Shown here: positions 33,976 through 42,928 of the stretch, in pieces
Position numbering within the stretch: position 1 is the first letter of the stretch
Layout: every line of letters begins with the position of its first letter
Assembly: GCA_015067435.1 (NCBI GenBank)
Contig: SVMM01000002.1
Location: forward strand, 186,001-250,000
Origin: Oscillospiraceae bacterium
GTDB taxonomy: Bacteria > Bacillota > Clostridia > Oscillospirales > Oscillospiraceae
Length of the DNA: 64,000 nt
Direction of reading: 5' to 3'
The notes under the pieces: generated by a model
The model's input: the letters and a program-made list of their open reading frames with translations, nothing else
Told to the model about the DNA's origin: nothing
Databases searched by the model: none
Translations under genes and position numbers: made by a program

Positions 33976-34077
33976 GGTAAAACGGCCCCCTCATGTTTGA
34001 TCGCGGCGGGTGAACCGGCCTGCCGAAGCGGAAATCGACGGCCGCGCGAGCCGCGTCTGTTGATCGGTGCGGTTCCC

Positions 34078-34683
34078 TCAGGACTCCTGCGCCGAAGAGA
34101 GTATATCACCAAATGTGAAATCCGTAAACTCCAAAAATGCCAAAATCTTGCCGTCTTTTTCGATCTCCGCGTACAGCGGCGCGTCCTCTGCATCGAAATA
34201 TGCGGAAACCAGCAGCTTCTCGCCGCCGTACTCCGTCTCGAAGCACAGCCGCAGCGCGTCGTCCGTATCGCCGAAGCGCTCCCGTCCGCGTTCGGTCACA
34301 AAGCCCTCCGCCGCAGCGCGCAGGAAGACGTCCGCGCAGTTGGCGGCGGAAACGCCGCCGGCGGCGCTCCCGGCATCCAGCACCATCCCGCTGTATTCGA
34401 GCGAGAGCCCATCCGCGCGGGAAATGCGCGCGCAGATGCCGGAGATCTCCTCCGGCTCCAGCACCGTCACGCGCGTTTCCTCCGCGTCGCACGAGACGTC
34501 CAGCACATAGCGGCGCGTCTCCTCCTCCGTCGCGACCGCCGCGCGCAGCCGCGCGGTGCAGCCTGACATCCGGGCGTACTTTTCCTGTAGCTCCTCCGCA
34601 GCGGTATCCGGCCGCTCTTCGGCGGCGCACGCCGTCAGCGACAACAGCAGCAGCGCCGCCAAAACGATCCATGATCCTCTCAT
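34078..34683 (-). CDS. Lipoprotein of unknown function
   Basis: This 201-residue protein has a type II signal peptide: MRGSW, a Leu-rich core, and lipobox LTAC with the acyl Cys at about residue 19. The mature part alternates strands (EEETRRYVLDVSCDAEETRVTVL, then LAFLEFTDFTFGDI at the end), resembling small extracytoplasmic LolA-like proteins, but this is only suggestive. The ATG at 34683 follows GGGAGG. It lies upstream of alr on the same strand and could be co-transcribed with it. Confidence 0.8.
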   Translation of the reverse strand: MRGSWIVLAALLLLSLTACAAEERPDTAAEELQEKYARMSGCTARLRAAVATEEETRRYVLDVSCDAEETRVTVLEPEEISGICARISRADGLSLEYSGMVLDAGSAAGGVSAANCADVFLRAAAEGFVTERGRERFGDTDDALRLCFETEYGGEKLLVSAYFDAEDAPLYAEIEKDGKILAFLEFTDFTFGDILSSAQES

Positions 34684-34774
34684 TCCGCACCTCCCCGCTT
34701 CATCGAAAAGCTTATGCGGTACGGCATGTCCATGATACATGAAACGGCGCGCGGCGTCGATGGTAATATTTCAC

Positions 34775-34803
34775 TTGTGCACAGCCGAAATTTGTGATAC
34801 CAT
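34775..34803 (+). promoter_or_regulatory. Promoter of the DtxR-family gene
   Basis: TTGTGC and TACCAT are separated by 17 bases. Confidence 0.5.
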
Positions 34804-34833
34804 ATCTGTAATCGGTTAAGGGAGGGTACGGCA

Positions 34834-35202
34834 ATGGTTTTACAGGAATCCGGCGAGATGTATCTGGAAACGATCCTCATTCTTTCCCAGAAAAGCAGAT
34901 TTGTCCGCGCCATCGACGTCGGCGAGGAAATGGGCTTTTCCCGCCCCAGCGTCAGCCGCGCCGTCCACCTGCTGGAAGAGGGCGGCTTCATCGTCATCCA
35001 GCCCGACGGCGGCCTCACGCTGACCGACGCGGGACGGGAGATCGCCGAGAAGATCTACGAGCGGCACACCGTGCTCTCGCAATGGCTGACCTCTATCGGC
35101 GTTGACGAAACCGTCGCAGCCGAGGACGCCTGCAAGATCGAGCACGACATCAGCGACGCGTCCTTTGCCGCGATCAAGCGTTTTATCGCGAAGCATTCCT
35201 GA
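34834..35202 (+). CDS. DtxR/MntR family metal-dependent regulator
   Basis: The 122-residue protein has an N-terminal winged helix (GEMYLETILILSQK, then VGEEMGFSRPSVSRAVHLLEEGG near residues 29-51) and a metal-binding/dimerisation part with ERHTVLSQWLTSIGV and ACKIEHDIS. There is no C-terminal SH3 or FeoA domain, so the size is that of MntR-like members. It should repress metal-uptake genes when loaded with Fe or Mn; the targets are not evident here. AGGGAGGG precedes the ATG. It is monocistronic, divergent from the lipoprotein-alr genes. Confidence 0.9.
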   Translation: MVLQESGEMYLETILILSQKSRFVRAIDVGEEMGFSRPSVSRAVHLLEEGGFIVIQPDGGLTLTDAGREIAEKIYERHTVLSQWLTSIGVDETVAAEDACKIEHDISDASFAAIKRFIAKHS

Positions 35203-35217
35203 TCCCCTGAACATAGC

Positions 35218-35258
35218 AAGCCTCCGAAAGCCGAATCGCTTTCGGAGGCTTGTTTCAT
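35218..35258 (+). terminator. Bidirectional terminator after the DtxR-family gene
   Basis: The 14-bp stem AAGCCTCCGAAAGC/GCTTTCGGAGGCTT has a 6-base loop, followed by GTTTCATTT. It overlaps the end of the convergent pyruvate-kinase-like gene. Confidence 0.85.
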
Positions 35259-36232
35259 TTCTCGGTCGCGCTTTGCGCGGTGCGGACGAGGTAGCGCATC
35301 GCGTCGACGGGATACCGCCCGACCGCAGTCTCGCCGGTGAGCATCAGCCCGTCCGCGCCGTCCAGAACGGCGTTGTAGATGTCCAGAACCTCGGCGCGCG
35401 TGGGAACGGCGCGCTCCTGCATCGACCAGAGCAGCTGCGTCGCGACGCAGAAGAGCCTTCCCTTCCCGCGGCAGCGCGCGGCGATCTCCTTTTGCAGCCG
35501 CGGCAGCTCCCAGAGCGCCATCGCGTTGCCGAGGTCGCCCCGCGCGATGCAAATCTCGTCCGCGGCGTCGATGATCTCATCCAAATGGTCCAGCGCGCGC
35601 CGGTTCTCAATCTTCGCCATGACGCGTACCGACGAAAGCCCCGCCCGCGCAAGCGCTTCGCGCACGGCGCGCACGTCCTCCGCGCCGCGAACAAACGGCT
35701 GTAGCACATCCGTCACGCCGAAGCGGCCCGCAACCGCCAGATTCTCGCGGTCCTCCTCCGTCAGCGCGGGCGCGTCCGTCTCGCGTCCGAGAATTGCGAG
35801 GCTCTTGCGGCTTTGCAGCGTCCCGCCGCGCAGCACCCGGCAGCGGAGCGCGCCGCGCTCACACGCGCGCACCTCCAACAGCAGCGCGCTGTCGTCCAGC
35901 GCGATCCGGTCGCCGCGCCGCGCCGTATCCAACACGATTTGCGGAACCGGCACGCCGCCGGCGCCGAGGACGGTCTCCCCGCCCTCCGTCAGCGCGGCGG
36001 GTTCAGCCAGCCGCCCGACACGCAGCTCCGGGCCCTGCAGGTCGATCACCAACCGCGGCGAGACGCCCGTCTCCTCCGCCGCCGCGCGGAATTCCGCCAG
36101 CAGCGGCGCGCACGCAGCAAGCCCGGTGTGGGACAGGTTGAGCCGCGCCGCCGTCATTCCCTCCCGGAACATCTCAGCAAGCGTCTCGCGCGCGGCGCAC
36201 GCAGCGCCGAGCGTCGCGTAAAAATCCATCAT
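35255..36232 (-). CDS. Pyruvate-kinase-like protein lacking the C-terminal domain
   Basis: This 325-residue protein aligns with the catalytic barrel of pyruvate kinase: ARLNLSHTG near residue 29, LQGPELR near 65, the catalytic Lys in MAKIENR near 205, ARGDLG near 229, ATQLLWSMQ near 260 and GETAVGRYPVDAM near 298. Pyruvate kinases usually have about 470 residues or more; the regulatory C-terminal domain is absent. The N-terminal TKIVxTIGP block is also reduced to FYATLGAA, and DTKGPEIR is changed to DLQGPELR, losing the Lys and a potassium-binding Thr. It is co-oriented with metF 33 bases upstream. Activity is uncertain. Confidence 0.8.
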   Translation of the reverse strand: MMDFYATLGAACAARETLAEMFREGMTAARLNLSHTGLAACAPLLAEFRAAAEETGVSPRLVIDLQGPELRVGRLAEPAALTEGGETVLGAGGVPVPQIVLDTARRGDRIALDDSALLLEVRACERGALRCRVLRGGTLQSRKSLAILGRETDAPALTEEDRENLAVAGRFGVTDVLQPFVRGAEDVRAVREALARAGLSSVRVMAKIENRRALDHLDEIIDAADEICIARGDLGNAMALWELPRLQKEIAARCRGKGRLFCVATQLLWSMQERAVPTRAEVLDIYNAVLDGADGLMLTGETAVGRYPVDAMRYLVRTAQSATEK

Positions 36233-36265
36233 ACCCCTGATCGGTCGCTCAAACGCCGTGTATGC

Positions 36266-37132
36266 TTATTTGAGCAGCTCCGAGAGGTTGTCGAGGATCG
36301 CCTTCGCCACGACCGGATTGTTCATCGAATAAACGTGCACCGTGTGGAAGCCGTTGGCGAACAGGTCGATGATCTGGTCGGTGGCGTAGGCGATACCCGC
36401 CTGACGCATCGCGTCCGGCGTCTCGCCGAAGGCGTCGAGAATGCGGCGGAAGCGCTCCGGCAGCGTCGTGCCGGAGAGCTTGAGCGTGCGCTTCATCTGC
36501 TTGGCGTTGACGATGGGCATGATGCCGGGGTGCACCGGAACCTTGATACCCGCCTCGCGCAGCTTGTACATGTAGCTGTAGAACACCGGGTTGTCGAAGA
36601 ACATCTGCGTGATGAGGAAGTCCATGCCGGCATCGACCTTCTCCTTGAGGTGAAGGATGTCCTCCTTCTGGCTGGGCGCCTCGGGATGCGTGTCGGGATA
36701 GCAGGCGCCCGCGACGCAGAAATCGGGGTCAAACGCCTTGATGTCCCGCACCAGCTCGATCGCGTGGTGATAGTTCTGTTCCTTGAGCTCGAAGCCCTCC
36801 GGGATGTCGCCGCGCAGCGCGAGGATGTTCTCGACGCCCTTGCTCTTGAGAAGACGCAGCTGCTCCTGAATGCGGTCGCGCGTCGAGGTAATGCACGTCA
36901 GGTGCGCCATCATCGGCACGCCCATATTCGCCTGCAGGTCGTGCGCGATCTCGGCGGTGTATTCGCTGGTGCCGCCGCCCGCGCCGTAGGTCACGCTCAT
37001 AAAGACCGGGCCGAGCGCGGCGATCTCGCGCGCCGCCTTGGTCACGCTCTCGCGGGTGTCCTCCGTCTTGGGCGGAAAAACCTCAAAGGAAACCGAGTAT
37101 TTCTTCTGCTCGACAATGCTGCTGATCTTCAT
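36266..37132 (-). CDS. metF: 5,10-methylenetetrahydrofolate reductase
   Basis: MetF reduces methylene-THF to methyl-THF for methionine synthesis or one-carbon flow. The 288-residue flavoprotein barrel has SFEVFPPKT near residue 15 (catalytic Glu), SVTYGAGGGTS near 47, HLTCI near 78, NILALRGDIP near 101 and ITQMFFDN near 172. GGGAGGG precedes the ATG at 37132; the upstream frame crosses the promoter. No MetV-type partner gene is adjacent. Confidence 0.95.
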   Translation of the reverse strand: MKISSIVEQKKYSVSFEVFPPKTEDTRESVTKAAREIAALGPVFMSVTYGAGGGTSEYTAEIAHDLQANMGVPMMAHLTCITSTRDRIQEQLRLLKSKGVENILALRGDIPEGFELKEQNYHHAIELVRDIKAFDPDFCVAGACYPDTHPEAPSQKEDILHLKEKVDAGMDFLITQMFFDNPVFYSYMYKLREAGIKVPVHPGIMPIVNAKQMKRTLKLSGTTLPERFRRILDAFGETPDAMRQAGIAYATDQIIDLFANGFHTVHVYSMNNPVVAKAILDNLSELLK

Positions 37133-37163
37133 GATCTGTGCCCTCCCAAATTGATTTTGTGCT

Positions 37164-37192
37164 ATCGTAACACAAAAAAGGTCAAAAAACAA
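37164..37192 (-). promoter_or_regulatory. Promoter of metF
   Basis: TTGTTT and TACGAT are separated by 17 bases on the minus strand; the -35 box lies in the T run of the preceding terminator. Confidence 0.5.
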
Positions 37193-37224
37193 TACGAACC
37201 CTCAGGCTTCTGCCCAAGGGTTCG
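37184..37224 (-). terminator. Terminator after the first MATE gene
   Basis: Outer stem CGAACCCT/AGGGTTCG (37195-37202 with 37217-37224) is followed on the minus strand by TATTGTTTTTT. Confidence 0.7.
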
Positions 37225-37229
37225 CAGAA

Positions 37230-38627
37230 TTATGCGCGGCGCAGCTGCGCGGAGGCGTTCTCCCGCCGGAGCACGCAGCACTGCGTCTCCGCCGTCCAGC
37301 GGCGGCTCAGCGCGCGCAGCTCGACGTGATAGAGCGAGAGCAGCAGCACATCGGCGAACAGCCATGCCGCCACGTTCGCAAAGCACACTGCCGCGAAGCC
37401 GAAGCGCCCCACCAGTCCGAAGGCGACCAGCGCGCGGGCAACCAGCTCCGCGAGGCCCGCGCCCATCGCCTGCGAGGAATAGCCCATGCCCTGCAGGCCG
37501 TTGCGGAACACGAAGATGACCGCAAGCATCGGGTACGCCGCGCCGTTCGCCGTCAGATAGCGGTGCACGTCGGCAAGGATCTCCTCGTTGGCGCCGTCGA
37601 TGAAGAAGGACGCGACCACGCTGCCGAGAAAGTAGTTGAACGCAAACGCGGCGGCACAGTAAATAAGGCACATCACCATGATTGAGTTGACGCCGCTGCG
37701 GATGCGGTCCAGCTTTTTCGCGCCGAGGTTCTGCCCGCAGAACGTCGCCATCGTGATGCCGCAGCTTTCCAGCGGCGCGCTGACCAGCGTGTGCACGCGG
37801 GTGCCGGCGGAAACCGCGGCGACGGCGGCGGTGCCTAGGCTGTTGACGGCGCTCTGCACCATGATCGAGCCAATGGCGGTGATGGAGAACTGAAGCCCCA
37901 TCGGCACGCCCACGGCGGCGATCATGCGCATGCGCCGCAGGTCGGGACGCACGTCGTCCCTGCCGAGGCGGAGCAGCGGCTCTCGCAGGACGATGAACAC
38001 GAGACATGCCGCGCCGGAGAGCGACTGCGAGAGCACGGTCGCGTACGCCGCGCCCTCCACGCCCATGCCGAGCACCTTCATGAACAGCACATCCAGCACA
38101 ACGTTGACGCTCGCGGCGACCATGAGGAAATGCAGCGGTGTCCGGCTGTTGCCCAGCGCGCGGAGCACACCGGAGGTGAGGTTGTAGAGGATCGTCGCGC
38201 CAGCGCCGAGGAACACAATGTGGATATAGCGGTACGCCTCGTCGTAGATCTCCGCCGGCGTGCGGGTGATACGCAGGATGTCGTCCGTCCATGTCGCCGC
38301 GAAAATCGTGATGAGCGCCGAGAACAGAAGTCCCAGCCAAATGAGCTGGCCCGCGCGGCGGCGGACCTCCGCATCGTCGCCCGCGCCGAAGCTCTGTGCG
38401 ATGGGAATGGAAAAGCCGGAGCAGATGCCCAGCGCGAAGCCGAGCACGAGGAAGTTGAGCGCCCCCGTCGAGCCGACGGCGGCAAACGCGTTCACGCCGA
38501 GGATGCGGCCGACCAGAAAGCTGTCGGCGAGGTTATAAAACTGTTGGAACAGGCTGCCGATCAGCAGCGGCACGCAAAACGCGAGGATGCGCTTGACCGG
38601 GGAACCCGTTGTCATGTCATGAGTCAT
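37230..38627 (-). CDS. MATE family efflux transporter (1)
   Basis: This 465-residue membrane protein of the multidrug and toxic compound extrusion family has about 12 hydrophobic segments in two halves. The family pattern PLLIGSLFQQFYNLADSFLVGRILG lies near the N-terminus, and GNSRTPL and GLQGMGYSSQAM in the equivalent places of each half. It likely exports cations or drugs in exchange for Na+ or H+. The ATG at 38627 is chosen because AAGAAGG lies about 10 bases upstream. It stands between two terminators, so it is probably monocistronic. Confidence 0.92.
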   Translation of the reverse strand: MTHDMTTGSPVKRILAFCVPLLIGSLFQQFYNLADSFLVGRILGVNAFAAVGSTGALNFLVLGFALGICSGFSIPIAQSFGAGDDAEVRRRAGQLIWLGLLFSALITIFAATWTDDILRITRTPAEIYDEAYRYIHIVFLGAGATILYNLTSGVLRALGNSRTPLHFLMVAASVNVVLDVLFMKVLGMGVEGAAYATVLSQSLSGAACLVFIVLREPLLRLGRDDVRPDLRRMRMIAAVGVPMGLQFSITAIGSIMVQSAVNSLGTAAVAAVSAGTRVHTLVSAPLESCGITMATFCGQNLGAKKLDRIRSGVNSIMVMCLIYCAAAFAFNYFLGSVVASFFIDGANEEILADVHRYLTANGAAYPMLAVIFVFRNGLQGMGYSSQAMGAGLAELVARALVAFGLVGRFGFAAVCFANVAAWLFADVLLLSLYHVELRALSRRWTAETQCCVLRRENASAQLRRA

Positions 38628-38705
38628 TGATCTGTTGCCTTCTTTCTTGCCCCCTCCGCAGGGGTCGCTTGTGATTGTAATCTTTTCTCGGAGGAAAACA
38701 AGAGG

Positions 38706-38733
38706 CAAACCGCCCAAAGATTTGGGCGGTTTG
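38706..38733 (-). terminator. Hairpin terminator after the carboxylesterase operon
   Basis: The 13-bp stem CAAACCGCCCAAA/TTTGGGCGGTTTG has a 2-base loop. The T run is weak on the minus strand. Confidence 0.6.
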
Positions 38734-38758
38734 TATAATTTCTTTGTGTTGTTTTTGT

Positions 38759-40573
38759 CTATTCTGCTATAACCGAGTCCTGATAGGCGTCCAGCAGACC
38801 ATAGAGCTTGAGATAGGGATCAACAGAGGGAACGACCTCCGAGCCAAGCTCCAGCAGCATCGTTCCGTCCGCGGTCGTCTCCCAGACGGGAAGGCCCTCG
38901 GCGTTGGGGTCGCCGTACTTGACAAAGTTCGCCCAGTAGCTCTGCATGACCTCGCTGAGCGCGCGGTCGGCGTCGTCATAGAGCCACGCATGCCGGTCGA
39001 GGCAGCCGAACGCGTAGGGCAGTTCGCCGCCGTGACAGGAGCCGAGTCCGCCGTTGTCCTTGGTGAAGCGGTACTCCCACACGGGTCTCCCCTGCGCACC
39101 CATGAGCCGCGCCCAGCAATAGTGGCTGTAGGAGAACCATGCGGCGGAGTAGACCTCGTCCGCGCTGCCCTTCGCGTCCCCGCCCCGCTCCACAATATAG
39201 TGATAGGCGGGATCGACCTCGCGCGGCGGGTACAGCGCGGCGGCGGACTCCGCCTGCGCGCCGAGGACATGGCGCAGCGTCTCGATGTAGTTTTCCGCCG
39301 TCACCTTGTCGAACAGCATGAAAAGGTCGGCTTCATGCACGTTGTAGCCCTGCAAAAGCGTCTCCTCGTGGTTTTCGCCCTTCTGATAGGTGAGATAGGG
39401 CTGCTCGGTGATCGCATAGCCGTCGATTGTCATGGCGCTGTTGGTGTACTTCGTTTGCAGCAGCTTCTCCGGCGGGAGCTTTCGCAGGTCGTCCATGCTC
39501 TGCGCGCCGAACTCCTCCAGAATGCTCCGCCCCATCGAAAGCGCGGCCTCCCGGCTGCGGAACGTGTGATAGGGCTGTTTGGCGACGATGCCGCTGCTCT
39601 CCGCGATGGCGCGGCGGAACAGCCCCTCCGTGAGCGGAGAGACGCACAGAGCGTTGACGCTGCTCGCGCCGGCGGACTCGCCGCAGATCGTCACCTGCTC
39701 CGGATCGCCGCCGAAGGCGGCGATGTTCTCATGCACCCAGCGCAGCGCCGCGATCTGGTCGAGCAGTCCGTAGTTGCCGGTCGTCCCATTGGGCGACTCC
39801 GCCGCCAGCTGCTCGGTGGCGAGGTAGCCGAACACGCCCAGCCGGTAGGCGAAGTTGACGACGATGATCCCGCGCCGCGCAAGACTCTCGCCGTTGTACT
39901 CGCTCCACGACGGCTGTCCGCCGGTGAGCGAGCCGCCGTGGACGTAGACCATGACCGGCAGCTTCTCCTGCGTGCCGGACGGCTTCCAGATGTTGAGGTA
40001 GAGCGAGTCCTCGCTCATCGGCTCCAGTGAGTTGCCGACGATCTGCGGGCGGAACATGTGATAGACCGAGAGAGACGTCAGGGAATCGAAAATCGTGCTG
40101 TTTCGCGTCTGCATGGACATCGGCGCGAAGTGGTCGCAGACGCGCACGCCCTCCCACGGCTCCGGCGCCTGCGGCTCGCGCCAGCGCAGCTCGCCCACGG
40201 GCGGCTTGGCATAGGGGATGCCGGTGTAGACCTCGACACCGCCGTCCGCGGTGTATACGCCGGTCAGATCGCCCTGCGCCACGGTGATGACGCCCGTCGC
40301 CGTGGGATTCTTGCCCTCGACGGCGCTTACCGCGCGCAGCGGCGGCACGCAGAGCCGGTACACGACCGCAAGCACCGCCAGCAGCGCGAGATATGCGGCA
40401 AGCCGCGGCATCCGGCCCGCGCCGGACATGCGGAGCCGCACCACGGCGAACGCGCAGAACACGCACGCCGCGAGCAGCCATCCGGCAAGCGTGATCCGCC
40501 CCAGCAGGAAAACCGCGCCGCACAGCGCCGCCGTGATCAGCACCATGACCGCCAAGCTCCAAATGCCCTTCAT
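38759..40573 (-). CDS. Membrane-anchored type B carboxylesterase
   Basis: This 604-residue protein has three N-terminal hydrophobic segments (about residues 5-80), then a full carboxylesterase domain: YTGIPYAKPPVGELRW near 115, EDSLYLNIW near 190, oxyanion-hole VYVHGGSL near 209, nucleophile Ser in ICGESAGASS near 297, and the His in GSCHGGELPY near 520. The membrane region suggests it acts outside the cell. Its ATG overlaps the MATE(2) stop by 4 bases. It is the last gene of the GH5-DHH-MATE operon; substrate unknown. Confidence 0.92.
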   Translation of the reverse strand: MKGIWSLAVMVLITAALCGAVFLLGRITLAGWLLAACVFCAFAVVRLRMSGAGRMPRLAAYLALLAVLAVVYRLCVPPLRAVSAVEGKNPTATGVITVAQGDLTGVYTADGGVEVYTGIPYAKPPVGELRWREPQAPEPWEGVRVCDHFAPMSMQTRNSTIFDSLTSLSVYHMFRPQIVGNSLEPMSEDSLYLNIWKPSGTQEKLPVMVYVHGGSLTGGQPSWSEYNGESLARRGIIVVNFAYRLGVFGYLATEQLAAESPNGTTGNYGLLDQIAALRWVHENIAAFGGDPEQVTICGESAGASSVNALCVSPLTEGLFRRAIAESSGIVAKQPYHTFRSREAALSMGRSILEEFGAQSMDDLRKLPPEKLLQTKYTNSAMTIDGYAITEQPYLTYQKGENHEETLLQGYNVHEADLFMLFDKVTAENYIETLRHVLGAQAESAAALYPPREVDPAYHYIVERGGDAKGSADEVYSAAWFSYSHYCWARLMGAQGRPVWEYRFTKDNGGLGSCHGGELPYAFGCLDRHAWLYDDADRALSEVMQSYWANFVKYGDPNAEGLPVWETTADGTMLLELGSEVVPSVDPYLKLYGLLDAYQDSVIAE

Positions 40574-41931
40574 TCGTCCACCTTTCCCTGCCGCCCCATG
40601 CAGCGCGGCAACCAGTTGCTCTTATAATAGTAGATCACAAAGACAGCGGCGGTGACAAACCACGTGATCGGATACGACATGCTGACAGCCTTGACCGTAT
40701 GCCAGTACGGCACCACCAGCCAGATCCACAGAACACGCAGCGCGCAAATGCCCAGCAGACAGATGATAGTGGGCGCAATCGCGTCGCCCGCGCCGCGCAG
40801 CGTGTTGGAGATGATCTCGATGAACGTCCAGAGGAAGTAGAATGGGACAAAGTACCACAGCATCCGCGTCGCCTCGTCGATGACCGCCTGCTCCGTCGCA
40901 AACAGCAGCAGCCCCCAGCGGCTGAAGCCCAGCAGCGCCGCCGTGAGCGTTAGCGCCGTGCCCAGCGTGGCGAGCATCCACTTGCGCACGCCCTCCTTCA
41001 TGCGCTCGTACTTGGCCGCGCCGAAGCACTGCCCCACAAAGGTGCAGATGGCGGCGCCGAAGGAGTTGCTCGTCACCCAGTAGATGCCGTCGAACTTGCT
41101 GATGGCTGTCCACGCCGCCACCACGACCGTGCCGAAGCCGTTGATTGCCGCCTGAATGATGATGTTGGACACCGAGTACATCGCGCCCTGCACCGCGGCG
41201 GGGATACCGATGTAGAGGATCCTGCGCAGCGACGGCACGTCGATGCCCAGCCTGCGCAGCTCCAAGCGCTCCGGCCCCTTCGCCTGCGCAAGATGGAGGA
41301 GGATCAGCGCCGCGCCGACTAGCTGCGACAGAACGGTCGCCCATGCGACGCCTTCGACGCCGAGATCAAGGGCGGCGACCAGAAGCAGGTCGAGCCCGAT
41401 GTTCAGCGCGCAGCAGACGCCGAGATACACAAGCGGCCAGCGGGAGTCCCCCACGGCGCGCAGGATGCCGGACGCCACGTTGAACAGCAGCAGTGGCACG
41501 GAGCCGAGGTAGTAAAGCCGCAGATAGCGGTCGGACAGCTCAAAGATGTCCTCCGGCGTCTTGCACAGGCGCAGCGAAAGCGGAGAGGACAGCCAGCCCA
41601 GCACCGTCAGCGCAAGCCCCGCGAACAGGCAGAACGTGAGGATCGTGTGTACCGCGCGGCTCAAAAGCTCGTCGTCCTTCGAGCCGCAGTACTGCGAGAT
41701 GATGACCGTCGCGCCGGACGCAAGGCCCGTGAAGACGCCGATGACCAGATTGATGATGACCGCCGGGCTTCCGCCCACGGCAGCCAGCGCCTCATGCCCC
41801 ACGACGCGGCCGACCACAATGGCGTCCACCGTGTTGTAGAGCTGCTGGAACAGCATCCCGAACAGGATGGGAAAGAAGAAGCGCAGCAGGGAGCGCATGA
41901 TGCTCCCCTGCGTCAGATCGGTGGAATGCAA
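40570..41931 (-). CDS. MATE family efflux transporter (2)
   Basis: This is a second MATE transporter of 453 residues, only moderately like the first. It has FFPILFGMLFQQLYNTVDAIVVGRVVG at the start, SGILRAVGDSRWPL near residue 165 and NTLRGAGDAIAPT in the second half, with about 12 membrane segments. The start is TTG at 41931, supported by AGGGG 8 bases upstream and by an 11-base gap to the DHH gene. It is coupled to the downstream carboxylesterase by a 4-base overlap. Confidence 0.92.
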   Translation of the reverse strand: MHSTDLTQGSIMRSLLRFFFPILFGMLFQQLYNTVDAIVVGRVVGHEALAAVGGSPAVIINLVIGVFTGLASGATVIISQYCGSKDDELLSRAVHTILTFCLFAGLALTVLGWLSSPLSLRLCKTPEDIFELSDRYLRLYYLGSVPLLLFNVASGILRAVGDSRWPLVYLGVCCALNIGLDLLLVAALDLGVEGVAWATVLSQLVGAALILLHLAQAKGPERLELRRLGIDVPSLRRILYIGIPAAVQGAMYSVSNIIIQAAINGFGTVVVAAWTAISKFDGIYWVTSNSFGAAICTFVGQCFGAAKYERMKEGVRKWMLATLGTALTLTAALLGFSRWGLLLFATEQAVIDEATRMLWYFVPFYFLWTFIEIISNTLRGAGDAIAPTIICLLGICALRVLWIWLVVPYWHTVKAVSMSYPITWFVTAAVFVIYYYKSNWLPRCMGRQGKVDE

Positions 41932-41942
41932 GTTCTATACCC

Positions 41943-42917
41943 CTATTCGACAGATTCGGCAGCCTTCAGGAACCGCTCGCGGATATACTCGTCCTGATGC
42001 TTGCCCAGCAGGTTCATCTTTTCCGCCGGGATCATCCCGCCCGCCATCGCCGCATGGCCGCCGCCGTCGCCGATGTCTTTGAGCGCCTTTCTGGTCAGCT
42101 CTCCGGCGTCCACGTCCTCGCGCTCGGAGCGGATGGAGAACTTGAGCCCATCCTCGCGCGCGCAGTAGATCACAGCGACCTCCACCTCCACCAGAGAGAG
42201 GATAAAGTCGGAAAGAATGGCGATCATCGCGTTCGGGCAGGAGAACGGGATGCGGGAAAAGCCGTATATGCCGTTGACGTAGATATTGCTGATCGCCGCG
42301 CCGTAGGCCTTGAGGTCGGCGAACTCCATCTGGCTGTGCTCCAGCGCCGACATCTTCTTGGTGTCGATCAGCGGCTGGAGGAAGGCAAACGCCTCGATAT
42401 CCTCCTCGGTCACGCCGCGCGTGAAGTTCAGCGTATCCATCTTGATGCCGTAGAGCATCGCCGTGGCGACGTCCGGCTCCGGAATAAGCTCGCGGTCCCG
42501 GTAATAGCGCGTGATAATCGTCGCGCAGGCGCCGACCGTGCGGATGTCCGAGTAGCGGTACGGCACCTTCACATAGGTCGGATGGTGGTCGATCGCGGCG
42601 ACCTCGTCACCCACCAGATCGGTGATGTTTCCGCCAAACTTCTGGGAATCGACGCAGATGATGAGATCCTCCGCGCGCATGTCCCCCGACAACTCGATGC
42701 CGGAAAAAATCTCCACGCCCAGCGTCTCCAGCATCTTTGCCGTGCTCAGCTTGTCGATCTTTCCGTCGTAGCAGAGCGTGGACTTGATGCCGTAGTGCTC
42801 CAGCAGCCTTTGCAGGCCGAACGCGGAGCCGATGGCGTCCGGATCGGGGAAGTTGTGCGTCTGGATAAAGACGCGCTTGTCGCCGCAAACAGAGATCAGT
42901 TTACGAATATCAGCCAT
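41943..42917 (-). CDS. DHH/DHHA1 phosphoesterase (NrnA-like)
   Basis: This 324-residue protein shares features with nanoRNases and pAp phosphatases: HNFPDPDAIGSAFG near residue 22, the ICVDSQKFGG block near 88, DHHPT near 108, RTVGACATII near 125 and the DHHA1 motif GDGGGHAAMAGGM near 290. It would degrade short oligonucleotides or 3',5'-pAp. The ATG at 42917 is chosen over one 15 bases upstream because the family N-terminus begins here. It follows the glycosidase by 11 bases. Confidence 0.88.
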   Translation of the reverse strand: MADIRKLISVCGDKRVFIQTHNFPDPDAIGSAFGLQRLLEHYGIKSTLCYDGKIDKLSTAKMLETLGVEIFSGIELSGDMRAEDLIICVDSQKFGGNITDLVGDEVAAIDHHPTYVKVPYRYSDIRTVGACATIITRYYRDRELIPEPDVATAMLYGIKMDTLNFTRGVTEEDIEAFAFLQPLIDTKKMSALEHSQMEFADLKAYGAAISNIYVNGIYGFSRIPFSCPNAMIAILSDFILSLVEVEVAVIYCAREDGLKFSIRSEREDVDAGELTRKALKDIGDGGGHAAMAGGMIPAEKMNLLGKHQDEYIRERFLKAAESVE

Positions 42918-42928
42918 AATCCTGCACC

